A DNA stretch of 22,414 bases from DASZHJ01 sp035263705 (GTDB lineage Bacteria > Pseudomonadota > Alphaproteobacteria > ATCC43930 > CGMCC-115725). Made by a program: the position numbers and the translations under genes. Every line of letters begins with the position of its first letter. Within the stretch, counting starts at the first letter, position 1. The stretch covers positions 1 to 22,414 of the forward strand of contig DATFRA010000150.1 in assembly GCA_035263705.1 (NCBI GenBank), written 5' to 3'. Of the stretch, positions 7,829 to 14,820 are shown in pieces. Under the pieces are notes generated by a model that saw only the letters and a list, made by a program, of their open reading frames with translations, was not told the DNA's origin and did no database searches.

Positions 7829-8254
7829 ATGCGATACATCTGCGATGGACCCGGCGACAAGACGTGGTTCCGGTTGGAGACCGCCGCCGAGGCAGCCGCG
7901 GAGTCGCTCGCGATGCACCACGCCGTCGAGAAGCACTTCTGCCGCGAGATGGAGAAGGCGACTCGGAGCTATCGGCCGGTCTCCAAGAACTTCATCGAGC
8001 AGGAGATTGGCCTGAAGTCTCATATCCAAGGGGAGATGCCGCTGTTCCTGACGCTGCGGAACTCCGAGGGTATCGCGCTGGTTACGGCCATGCTGCCGCC
8101 GGGCGGAAAGGAAGATGCAGCATTCCGGATGATCATCGTCGGCCCCGACAACGGCGACCCCTATCCCGACCACGGGCCGGCCATCGAGGCGCTCGGCCGG
8201 TACTTCGGGCTTTCACTAGAGCGGTCGCGCTGTTTTCCCTATCAGCGGCAATAG
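7829..8254 (+). CDS. Hypothetical protein, 141 residues
   Basis: I do not recognise a named family. The protein is soluble-looking, with no signal peptide or membrane segment, three cysteines (positions 5, 38 and 136) and a helical N-terminal half (ETAAEAAAESLAMHHAVEKH), followed by a beta-rich part (EMPLFLTLRNSEGIALVTAM, RMIIVGPDN). The start is well supported: GGAGGGG lies four bases before the ATG. It is followed after 13 bp by the SDR gene on the same strand, so the two are probably co-transcribed. Codon use resembles the neighbours, which argues for a real gene. No function is proposed. Confidence 0.8.
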   Translation: MRYICDGPGDKTWFRLETAAEAAAESLAMHHAVEKHFCREMEKATRSYRPVSKNFIEQEIGLKSHIQGEMPLFLTLRNSEGIALVTAMLPPGGKEDAAFRMIIVGPDNGDPYPDHGPAIEALGRYFGLSLERSRCFPYQRQ

Positions 8255-8267
8255 GCAAAAGCACGCG

Positions 8268-9050
8268 ATGAACATCCGGCTCGACGGCCGAACGGCCCTG
8301 ATCACTGGAGGCAGCAAGGGCCTGGGCCTCGCCACTGCCATCCGGTTCGCCGAGGCAGGCGCCGAGGTGGCGATCCTTGCAAGGAACGCCGAGACCCTCG
8401 AGACCGCGAAGACAGCCATCGGTCGGGTCGCGCGCTGCGGCGTCGCCGCGTTCCCCTGTGACGTCACCGATCCCGTGGCGGTCCAGCGCGCCTACGATTC
8501 GGTCCTGCTAGCCTTCGGCAAGGTCGACATCCTCGTCAACAACGCGGGCACGTCTCAGACCGGCAGGTTCGAGGACATCACGGACACGGTCTGGCAGGCC
8601 GATCTCGACCTCAAGCTCCTCGCTGCGATTCGGCTGTCGCGCCTGGTGCTGCCGCAGATGAAGACGCGGCGCTGGGGCCGGATCATCAATGTGCTCGCGA
8701 CCGCGGCCAAGGCGCCACGGGCCCAGAGCGCCCCCACCTCGGTCTCGCGCGCTGCCGGCATGGCGCTCACCAAGGTACTCGCGAGCGAGTATGCGCCCGA
8801 TAACGTGCTGGTGAACGCGCTCCTGGTCGGGCGCATCGTCAGCGACCAGATTGCCCGCCGCCACCGGACAGCGGGAACGAATATCCCGCTCGCCGCCTAT
8901 ATCCGGGAGCAAGGCGCCGGCATCCCGCTGGGACGCATCGGTGAGGCGGAGGAGTTCGCCAACCTCGCGTGTTTCCTGGCCTCCGACGCCGCCTCCTATG
9001 TGACAGGCACGGCGATCAACGTCGATGGCGGGCTCTCACCGATCGTCTGA
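8268..9050 (+). CDS. Short-chain dehydrogenase/reductase-like protein lacking the YxxxK pair
   Basis: This is a 260-residue Rossmann-fold SDR. The cofactor loop TGGSKGLG is at residues 13-20, the adenine-side D65 is in CDVTD, NNAG is at 91-94, and the C-terminal segment SYVTGTAINVDGG is typical. Where classical SDRs carry Tyr-x3-Lys, this protein has T157-S-V-S-R161, and the usual catalytic Ser after the IINV strand (residues 139-142) is also not obvious. This pattern resembles the FabG-like subgroup (BKR-like SDRs) that lacks part of the active site. It may still bind NAD(P)(H), but classical dehydrogenase chemistry is doubtful. It probably shares an operon with the 7829 gene and ends 87 bp before the convergent hemD fusion. 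Confidence 0.92.
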   Translation: MNIRLDGRTALITGGSKGLGLATAIRFAEAGAEVAILARNAETLETAKTAIGRVARCGVAAFPCDVTDPVAVQRAYDSVLLAFGKVDILVNNAGTSQTGRFEDITDTVWQADLDLKLLAAIRLSRLVLPQMKTRRWGRIINVLATAAKAPRAQSAPTSVSRAAGMALTKVLASEYAPDNVLVNALLVGRIVSDQIARRHRTAGTNIPLAAYIREQGAGIPLGRIGEAEEFANLACFLASDAASYVTGTAINVDGGLSPIV

Positions 9051-9090
9051 CGATGGGGCTGCCTTTCCGGCCCTGTCAGGTGTCCGAGAA

Positions 9091-9110
9091 ATCCGGCGAC
9101 AAGGCCGGAT
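9091..9110. terminator. Hairpin between convergent genes, candidate bidirectional terminator
   Basis: A perfect 7-bp stem (ATCCGGC pairing with GCCGGAT) encloses a 6-base loop in the 87-bp gap between the SDR gene (rightward) and the hemD fusion (leftward). There is no clear run of T on either side, so it is not a canonical intrinsic terminator. Its position fits transcription ending from both directions. Confidence 0.4.
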
Positions 9111-9137
9111 AGGGGATAGCTGACGGGGCGGAAAGAC

Positions 9138-12100
9138 CTAAGGCTTGGCGGCGGATGCCGGACCGCTCTCGCGCAACCGGCGCGCCAACGCCGAATCCAG
9201 AGCGGAGAGCGTGGTCTCCGCTGCGAGACGCGCCTCGGCGTCCCGGATCCACGGTCCCACCGTCCCGCTCGCCGCGCGCTCGATCGGCTTCAGCGCAGAG
9301 ATCGCCGACGCCAAGTCCTCGTTCTTGAGTGCCGCATCCGCGGCACCGAGCGCCGCCTCGACTCCGTTCTGATCGGGCGGCGCGTTGGGATCGCCGGCCT
9401 TCCCGATTACGATCTCCTGGAGCTTGTTCATGACGCCCCCGCCGGTCGTATTCTCGCCGGCGCGCCGAGCGGCCTCGTCCCTGCGCACATCGCGCGCGAC
9501 CAGGCTGAACCGGTAGACCAGTGCCGTCAGGCTTGGAACTCCACGCGGTGCGCGCTCGTCGAGTGTCCGAAGCGCCGAGAGCGCCTCCGGCCGCTGCTGC
9601 GCCAGGCCCTCGGCGATCTGCAGCTCCGCAGTGAATGGCTTGGAGGTCATCAGGCTCACTCGGAGCGCATCCACCGCGAAAAGGAGAGCGACGTCCGTCT
9701 TGTCGAGCAACGCCGTCGCCTTGTCCGGAGACCCCGCCCTCTCCTGGAGAGTCGTCGTCGTGGTCTCGAGCGAGGTCGCCGTGGCCTCCAGACGCTCCAG
9801 CCGGGAGCGCTGCTCGGTCAGTTCCGCACCGAGCTTGTCGGTGCTCTCCTCGAGGCTTTGGGTGCGCGCGACCTGTGCCGTGGCGGTGACGTTCGTGAGA
9901 TCCGAATCCGAGGCTGCCTGAAGCCGCCTCTCGAGCCAGCCGATGCGGGTCGCATGATCCATCAGCGCCGCGTCCATTTTCTTGGTGTCGCTGCCGAGGC
10001 TCGCTTCGTTGGCGCTCGCGCTGTTGGCCGCCGCGCCCAGCGTATCAAGCCGCCGATCGACGCGGTCGAGGCGCGTGCCTTGATCCCCAAGCCCGGCCGC
10101 CAGCTTTCGGGCATCGTCGCCGAGTGCCGCCACTGCGCCGCTGACGCTCTCGCTGGCGCCGGTCAGCGCGTCGAGACGCTTGTCGAGCGCGATCAGGTGA
10201 TCGCCTTGCTCGGCAAGAGTGCCACCGAGCTTGCGGGTTGCGTCCTCCAGTGCCGCCGCCCTCGCGGAGGCCCCGGCTCGCGCGCTGTCCGCCTGCCCCG
10301 CAAGCGCGACCAGCTTGTCGCCCTGCTCCGTCAGCGTCGCGCCGAGCTTCTGTGTGTCCTCCGCGAGCTTCGCTGCAGCGGCATTGGCCGCGTCCGTGGA
10401 CTTAGACACGGCATCCAGGCGCTCGCCTTGCGCCTTCAGCGTGCCGCCGAGGCCCCGTGTCTCCTCCTGGAGGCGGGTGACAGCGGCGTTGGCCCGATCG
10501 ACAGAGACCGAGACCGCGTCGATGCGATCACGCTGGTCCTTCATCGCCGCGTCCACGCGCCCGCCCTCGCCCTTCAGGGCCGCATCCAGCCGATCGCCTT
10601 GCGCCCTGAGCGCCGCGTCCAGCCGATCGCCCTGGGCCTTCAGCGCCGTGTTGAGCTTCTGTGTTTCATCCTTGAGGCCAGCCGTCGCGGCGTTGGCGCC
10701 ATCCGTCGAGGCCGAGACCGTATCCAGGCGCTCCGTCTGGACCTTAAGCGCGGCGGCGAGCTTTTGCGTATCGCCCTTCAGACTCGCGTTCGAGGCGTTG
10801 GCCGTGTCGGTCGCGATGGCCAGGGTCTCCAGCCGAGTGCCGATCGCGGCCAGGCGATCGCTCTGCGCGCCAACCGATGCCGTGAACTTTCGGGCCTGAT
10901 CCTCGAGCGTCCCCAGGCGGCCGACGGCACCGCTGTTCGCGGCGTCGGTGCTCGTGACCAGCGCCTGCAGACGCTGGTCGAGCGCATCCAGCCGGACGCG
11001 TTGTTCGGTCAGCGTCGCCGTGAGTTTCTGCGTCTCCTGCTCGATATTGCCACCGCCCGTGGTGAGCGTCGCTAGACCCTTGTCGAGCGTCTCGAGATGC
11101 CGGCTCTGTGCCCCGAGTTCGGCCTCGAGCTTTCGTGCCTGCTCTTCGAGGCTGCTCGCTCCAGCGGACTGCTGTGTCATCCCCTTGTCGAGCGCATCGA
11201 GGTGCTTGCCGTCCTCGGTGAGGGCGGCATCGAGCCGGTGTGTCGCGTCCTCCGATCCGGCGGTTCTGGTTGCGAGATCGGTCAAGCGCTTGTCCAACCG
11301 CTGGTCGAGCGCGTCGAGCCGCTCATTGATTTCGTTGACCTTCGCTAGCACCACACCGCTGTCGCCGGGCGCCACCCAGGGCAGGTGTGCCGCGAGCGAG
11401 ATCGCCCAGTAGGGCGAGGTCGCCACTGCGACCAACACGGCCGCGATGGCCACCAGCATCGGCGCCACATTCCGCACCCGCGATCCGCCGGGGCGAACCG
11501 GCTTCTTGCGCGGAGCAAAGGTCTCGGTCCGTACCGGCGGGATGCGCGACGCCATCGGCGTGGCGACGATCGACGGCGGCTCCAGCACGGCCGTGTCGCC
11601 GCCGCCGGATTTCGCGGACGATGCGCCGATCCGCTCGGGACGGGGCCCGTCCGCGGGCATGTCTTCGCGCGGACCCTCGGACCGCGTCGGCGGCAGCGGC
11701 CCGCCGAACGCCTCCAGGATCGCCGCCTGCGTCGGCGCGCGGGCGACGACGAGGTTATCCCACGAGACCCCCTTGAGGGCGGTACCCACGGCCGGGCTGG
11801 TGACCACGGCGGTCATGCCCTCGCAGGCCGCGGCGAACCCGGACGCGGCGGCCAGCCGCGCGAACACGGTCGCTGTTCCCGGCGAGAAGAATACCGCGGC
11901 ATCGATGGTGCCGCTCTTGAAGCCGGCGACGACCTTGCTGCTGAAGGCCTGCGCGGGCTCGGCGCGGTAGAGCGCTACGCGCCGCACGGAGAATCCGGCA
12001 GTCCCAAGCACGCGCGCGAGGTCGCGGCCAACTTCCGCCCCGGTGACGACCAGGAGCGCGCCGCCGAGCGGATTGAGACGGCCGACGACCAAGCTGGTCA

Positions 12101-12413
12101 GCGCCTCGGCGTCGCCGTCGACGCTCTCGATCTCACCGAACCGTGCCGCGCGCGCCGCTGCCATGGTGGCGTCGCCGAGCGCTATCACCGGAATGTTGCG
12201 GCGCTGGCTCGCGGCGGCGAAGGCCCGCACACCGTTGGGGCTGGTGAACACCACCGCCTGAACGCCCGGCAGCGACCGCTCGAGCGCCGCCGCGGATCCC
12301 GGCTCCTCGGATGTCGTGAGCAGCGGATCGAACAGGACCTCATGACCATGCGTGCGCAGCGCGGCGGAGAGCTCCGTCGCGTCGGCGGCCGGGCGCGTGA
12401 TGAGCACCCTCAT
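9138..12413 (-). CDS. hemD: Fusion protein: uroporphyrinogen-III synthase (HemD) + mitofilin/Mic60-like membrane protein
   Basis: One uninterrupted 1091-residue frame. Residues 1-238 are a HEM4 domain (MRVLITRPAADATELSAALR, AVVFTSPNGVRAF, IPVIALGDAT, DAAVFFSPGTATVFA), which cyclises hydroxymethylbilane to uroporphyrinogen III in haem and cobalamin synthesis. Residues 239-315 are a Pro/Arg/Ser-rich linker. A single membrane span lies at about 316-335. Residues 355-895 form a long coiled coil built from degenerate repeats of about 39-42 residues, with four exact-length 11-residue repeats at 590-633. Residues 900-1085 look like the mitofilin C-terminal region (ALLFAVDALRVSLMTSKPFT, APRGVPSLTALVYRFS, VMNKLQEIVIGKAGD). 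Separate alphaproteobacterial Mic60 genes commonly sit next to hemD. The predicted arrangement is HemD in the cytoplasm and the coiled coil in the periplasm. ATG 12413 has AGAGGAG eight bases upstream. The fusion is directly visible; both activities are inferred. Confidence 0.9.
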   Translation of the reverse strand: MRVLITRPAADATELSAALRTHGHEVLFDPLLTTSEEPGSAAALERSLPGVQAVVFTSPNGVRAFAAASQRRNIPVIALGDATMAAARAARFGEIESVDGDAEALTSLVVGRLNPLGGALLVVTGAEVGRDLARVLGTAGFSVRRVALYRAEPAQAFSSKVVAGFKSGTIDAAVFFSPGTATVFARLAAASGFAAACEGMTAVVTSPAVGTALKGVSWDNLVVARAPTQAAILEAFGGPLPPTRSEGPREDMPADGPRPERIGASSAKSGGGDTAVLEPPSIVATPMASRIPPVRTETFAPRKKPVRPGGSRVRNVAPMLVAIAAVLVAVATSPYWAISLAAHLPWVAPGDSGVVLAKVNEINERLDALDQRLDKRLTDLATRTAGSEDATHRLDAALTEDGKHLDALDKGMTQQSAGASSLEEQARKLEAELGAQSRHLETLDKGLATLTTGGGNIEQETQKLTATLTEQRVRLDALDQRLQALVTSTDAANSGAVGRLGTLEDQARKFTASVGAQSDRLAAIGTRLETLAIATDTANASNASLKGDTQKLAAALKVQTERLDTVSASTDGANAATAGLKDETQKLNTALKAQGDRLDAALRAQGDRLDAALKGEGGRVDAAMKDQRDRIDAVSVSVDRANAAVTRLQEETRGLGGTLKAQGERLDAVSKSTDAANAAAAKLAEDTQKLGATLTEQGDKLVALAGQADSARAGASARAAALEDATRKLGGTLAEQGDHLIALDKRLDALTGASESVSGAVAALGDDARKLAAGLGDQGTRLDRVDRRLDTLGAAANSASANEASLGSDTKKMDAALMDHATRIGWLERRLQAASDSDLTNVTATAQVARTQSLEESTDKLGAELTEQRSRLERLEATATSLETTTTTLQERAGSPDKATALLDKTDVALLFAVDALRVSLMTSKPFTAELQIAEGLAQQRPEALSALRTLDERAPRGVPSLTALVYRFSLVARDVRRDEAARRAGENTTGGGVMNKLQEIVIGKAGDPNAPPDQNGVEAALGAADAALKNEDLASAISALKPIERAASGTVGPWIRDAEARLAAETTLSALDSALARRLRESGPASAAKP
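9924..11156 (-). repeat. Degenerate tandem repeats (about 39-42 codons) encoding the coiled coil
   Basis: Within the fusion gene, residues 420-830 repeat a unit of roughly LGxxLxEQGDRLDALDxRLD followed by a Thr/Ala/Asn-rich spacer and an LxxDTQK end. Three successive units starting at 690, 729 and 771 measure 39, 42 and 42 residues. Six heptads equal 42 residues, so the spacing fits a coiled coil. The units are diverged at DNA level. Confidence 0.7.
10515..10646 (-). repeat. Four tandem 33-bp repeats (hendecads)
   Basis: Residues 590-633 of the fusion protein are four consecutive 11-residue units: ALKAQGDRLDA, ALRAQGDRLDA, ALKGEGGRVDA and AMKDQRDRIDA. In DNA this is four 33-bp units, the first two nearly identical. 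Eleven-residue periodicity is typical of coiled coils with slight right-handed or straight supercoil. It looks like recent internal duplication. Confidence 0.85.
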
Positions 12414-12793
12414 GCCGGGACTCCTCTTGCCAAACGGGGATACAAGACGCCGAGATCGCGCCGCCGCCCGCGCACGCGAGGCTCAAGCCCAGTGGCACGG
12501 GTGCTTGGGCCGCTGCACGGTCGGCGACAAAAAAGGGCCATGGCGTTTTATTAGTTGTTTCCTCGTCTTAAGGGAAGAGTCGTTTGTCACATTCCGCTCA
12601 CCGCTTAGAGTCGGCATCGATAAAATTGTGACGATTGACACACGGTGCCTGCCCAACCGGCGGTTCACCATGAATCGGTTCGTGGATCGTGCGTGAGCAT
12701 TTTGGCGCCCTGCGCGACATCTATTGGCGATCCCGCGGGCTTTGGCTATGAGAATCGGCGGCGGTGGCGTGTCGGGCTTTGGAGAATCGAGCG
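12414..12793. other. 380-bp non-coding region upstream of the hemD fusion
   Basis: No credible gene is found here. The part from 12540 to 12640 is richer in A and T than the surroundings and should hold the leftward promoter for the hemD fusion and the rightward one for the small membrane protein. A TTGACA hexamer occurs at 12635-12640, but no good -10 box lies at the right distance. A TGTGA-N6-ACACA element is at 12627-12642. Confidence 0.5.
12627..12642. promoter_or_regulatory. CRP/FNR-like inverted element (weak)
   Basis: TGTGA, six bases, ACACA: one base away from the CRP-type consensus TGTGA-N6-TCACA. It is centred in the AT-rich part of the gap upstream of the hemD fusion. A single such match in 22 kb may be chance. 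Confidence 0.2.
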
Positions 12794-12982
12794 ATGCGCG
12801 GAGCGAAGCGGACAACGCGGCTTCACAGCCAGGATCCCGAGGCGTTCAAGTGGGCGATGGTCGCCGCCGTCGTGGCTATGGTGATCACGGCGGGGGTGGT
12901 GCGGTTCGGACCGGAGCGGCCCGTCACTGGGTCCGACCACCAACGGATCGAGCAGACCCTGCGCGGCGTCGTGCATAACTGA
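12794..12982 (+). CDS. Small single-span membrane protein, hypothetical
   Basis: The product is 62 residues: a basic N-terminus (MRGAKRTTRLHSQ), one hydrophobic span at about residues 20-37 (WAMVAAVVAMVITAGVV) and a polar C-terminal tail. Basic residues before the span suggest N-in, C-out topology. I chose the ATG at 12794, preceded by TTTGGAG; the frame can be extended to a GTG at 12764 but the extension has no support. I do not recognise a family. It stands alone between divergent and convergent neighbours, so it could be spurious. Confidence 0.5.
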   Translation: MRGAKRTTRLHSQDPEAFKWAMVAAVVAMVITAGVVRFGPERPVTGSDHQRIEQTLRGVVHN

Positions 12983-13048
12983 TCGGGCCGAAAACCATCA
13001 GGCACGCTTTGCGGAACAGCTTGAAACCGCGCGCCGCCGGCAATGCAA

Positions 13049-13453
13049 TCATGAGAGATCGACTGCGAACCGTTTGAGGTCGGCGAGTTCGCAGTACTCA
13101 AGTGCGCGCTCGTGCGTGGCGCGCAGCACGACTCGAGGAGCCTCTCCGGCGTCGAGGGCTTCCCGCCAGCGCGGCGCGCACAGGCACCAGCGGTCGCCTG
13201 GCTTCAGTCCGGCAAAGCCGTACTCGGGTAGAGGCGTGGATAAGTCATTGCCGCGCGACTTCGAGAAGCGCAAGAACGCCTCGGTCGCGACGACGCAGAC
13301 CGTGTGGCTTCCCCCGTCCTCCCGGCTGGTGTCGCAGCAGCCGTTCCGGAAGAAGCCGGTCATAGGCTGGATCGAGCAGCTCTCGAGCCGCTCGCCCAGC
13401 ACGTTCCGCGAGGGCGCGCGACCACTGCCATTGCCGTTGCCGTCCCTAGGCAT
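13049..13453 (-). CDS. DUF2237 family protein
   Basis: The product is 134 residues and matches DUF2237 over nearly its whole length: NVLGERLESCS at 17-27, MTGFFRNGCCDTS at 31-43, GSHTVCVVAT at 48-57, FLRFSKSRGNDLSTPLPEYG at 60-79 and GLKPGDRWCLCAPRW at 82-96. Six conserved cysteines (26, 39, 40, 53, 90 and 92) suggest metal binding or redox chemistry, but no function is established to my knowledge. The start is ATG 13453 with GGAGG five bases upstream; the frame remains open to 13582, but that extension shows no family similarity and would run into the neighbouring operator. It is transcribed divergently from the ArsR-type regulator. Confidence 0.9.
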   Translation of the reverse strand: MPRDGNGNGSGRAPSRNVLGERLESCSIQPMTGFFRNGCCDTSREDGGSHTVCVVATEAFLRFSKSRGNDLSTPLPEYGFAGLKPGDRWCLCAPRWREALDAGEAPRVVLRATHERALEYCELADLKRFAVDLS

Positions 13454-13568
13454 GTCGACCTCCACGCAAGGAGATGCTGTTACGTTTAGCGCCCCGCGCG
13501 GCGACGGCAACCCCCGCCCGTGGTCGCGGTCGCCGATGGTCGCCCGGTCCGTGGGTTCATCAAACGGT

Positions 13569-13585
13569 ACGTTGACTCTCAACGT
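13569..13585. promoter_or_regulatory. Palindromic operator of the ArsR-type regulator
   Basis: A perfect 7-bp inverted repeat, ACGTTGA and TCAACGT around CTC, lies 21 bp before the regulator's start codon. It overlaps a -35-like TTGACT. Dyads of this kind at a promoter are typical binding sites for dimeric ArsR-type repressors, so autoregulation is likely. It could also act on the divergent DUF2237 gene. Confidence 0.7.
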
Positions 13586-13600
13586 CTAGGTTGTTAATAA
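13572..13600 (+). promoter_or_regulatory. Candidate promoter for the arsR-DUF899 operon, possibly leaderless
   Basis: TTGACT at 13572-13577, a 17-base spacer and an AT-rich TAATAA at 13595-13600 (a poor -10 match). A start site 6-7 bases further would fall on the ATG at 13607, and no ribosome-binding site precedes that ATG. The mRNA may therefore be leaderless. Confidence 0.4.
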
Positions 13601-13606
13601 AGCGCC

Positions 13607-14050
13607 ATGTCCAGCTTGCGAGCAACGCCGCTGCCCATCGAGACCGAGGTGGAGCAGGAGCCCGAGATCGCGCTGCTCGACCGCGTGTTCTTCGCGCTGT
13701 CGGACCCCGTGCGCCGACAGATCTTGGAGCGCCTCGATGGTCAAGCACTCCTAGTCTCCGAACTCGCGGCCCCCTTCGCGATCTCGCTGCAGGCGGTCTC
13801 GCGGCACATCCAGGTACTGGTGCGCGCCGGCCTCGTGCGCCAGGAGCGCACCGGCCGCATCAGCCGATGCAGCCTCGACGCCGGGCCCGCTTATGCGGCG
13901 GCGGTGTGGCTCAACCGTTATGCGAAGTACTGGCAGCAGCAGTTCGATCTGCTCGCGGCCACGCTCACCGAAATCGACGCGCGGCGCCCCGGGAAGCCGC
14001 AGCCGACCGCACCGCGCAACCGCCGCAAGCGCGCGCCAAGGTATCGCTGA
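13607..14050 (+). CDS. ArsR/SmtB-type winged-helix transcriptional regulator
   Basis: The product is 147 residues. A winged helix-turn-helix spans about residues 22-92: FFALSDPVRRQILERL, then SELAAPFAISLQAVSRHIQV with the recognition helix, then LVRAGLVRQERTGRISRCSL as the wing. No ArsR metal-binding cysteine box (CxC) is visible, so it is more like the SdpR group that pairs with DUF899 or AHSA1-type genes. The C-terminus is basic (RNRRKRAPRYR). The palindrome directly upstream suggests it represses its own operon, including the two following DUF899 genes (42-bp and 20-bp gaps). No Shine-Dalgarno sequence precedes the ATG. The inducing signal is unknown. Confidence 0.9.
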   Translation: MSSLRATPLPIETEVEQEPEIALLDRVFFALSDPVRRQILERLDGQALLVSELAAPFAISLQAVSRHIQVLVRAGLVRQERTGRISRCSLDAGPAYAAAVWLNRYAKYWQQQFDLLAATLTEIDARRPGKPQPTAPRNRRKRAPRYR

Positions 14051-14092
14051 GCGGACGCGGTCCCGGTTCCCCGATTGCAGGAGGTCCAACCC

Positions 14093-14800
14093 ATGGAAAG
14101 CCATCGCATCGCATCGCGCGACGAGTGGATCGAGGCTCGAAAACAGCTCCTGGCGAAGGAAAAGGAATTCACGCGGCTGCGCGACCAGCTAAGCCAGCAG
14201 CGCCGCGACTTGCCCTGGGAGCGCGTGGAGAAGTCCTACGTGTTCGATGGGGCGAGCGGCAAAGAGACGCTCTCGGATCTGTTCGAGGGGCGCCATCAGC
14301 TGCTCGTCTACCATTTCATGTTCGATCCGACGTGGGACGCCGGCTGCAAGAGCTGCTCCTTTTGGGCCGACAATTTCAACGGCATCGTCGTGCACCTGAA
14401 GCACAGAGATGTCACGTTGCTCGCGATTTCGCGTGCGCCGCTCGCGAAGCTCGAGGCCTACCGCAGGCGCATGGGCTGGAGCTTCAAGTGGGTCTCATCC
14501 GCGGGCAACGACTTCAACCGCGACTACTACGTCTCGCACACGCCGGAAGAGCTCGAGAAAAAAGACGCGTGTTACAATTACGCGCGGCAGCGGCCCTACG
14601 CGTCGGAGGCACCGGGCATCAGCGTGTTCTACCGCGACGACCCGGGCGCGGTGTTCCATACTTATTCCTGCTACGCGCGCGGCCTCGACATGCTGAACGG
14701 CGCCTATCACCTCCTCGATCTGGTACCGAAAGGGCGCGACGAAGCGAGTCTGCCGTTCCATTCGGCGTGGCTGCGTCGGCACGACGAGTACCAGGACTAG
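14093..14800 (+). CDS. DUF899 thioredoxin-like protein (first copy)
   Basis: The product is 235 residues of the DUF899 family, which has a thioredoxin-like fold. It has the usual N-terminal helix (EWIEARKQLLAKEKEFTRLR), the YVFDGASGKETLSDLFEG strand region, and the site DAGCKSCSFWADNFNG with C85-x2-C88 in the position of a thioredoxin CxxC. The C-terminal part has GNDFNRDYYVS and VFHTYSCYARGLDMLNGAYH. The start is ATG 14093, with GGAGG seven bases upstream. It follows the ArsR-type gene and precedes a second DUF899 gene, so all three should be co-regulated. A redox role is plausible but unproven. Confidence 0.92.
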   Translation: MESHRIASRDEWIEARKQLLAKEKEFTRLRDQLSQQRRDLPWERVEKSYVFDGASGKETLSDLFEGRHQLLVYHFMFDPTWDAGCKSCSFWADNFNGIVVHLKHRDVTLLAISRAPLAKLEAYRRRMGWSFKWVSSAGNDFNRDYYVSHTPEELEKKDACYNYARQRPYASEAPGISVFYRDDPGAVFHTYSCYARGLDMLNGAYHLLDLVPKGRDEASLPFHSAWLRRHDEYQD

Positions 14801-14820
14801 CCTCGGTCAGGAGCCACACG

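Noticed and set aside
10515..10646. Regular 33-bp repeats considered as a CRISPR-like array.
   Set aside because: Units are contiguous with no spacers, are in frame and encode coiled-coil hendecads.
9858..12554. Two long plus-strand open frames (405 and 389 codons) opposite the hemD fusion.
   Set aside because: They are antisense to a gene with clear domains, are rich in Arg, Gly and His in a shadow-like way and show no recognisable motif.
12352..12884. Small plus-strand frames (12352-12696, 12645-12884) in and around the gap upstream of the hemD fusion.
   Set aside because: No ribosome-binding sites, no family features, and they overlap either the hemD start or the small membrane protein in another frame.
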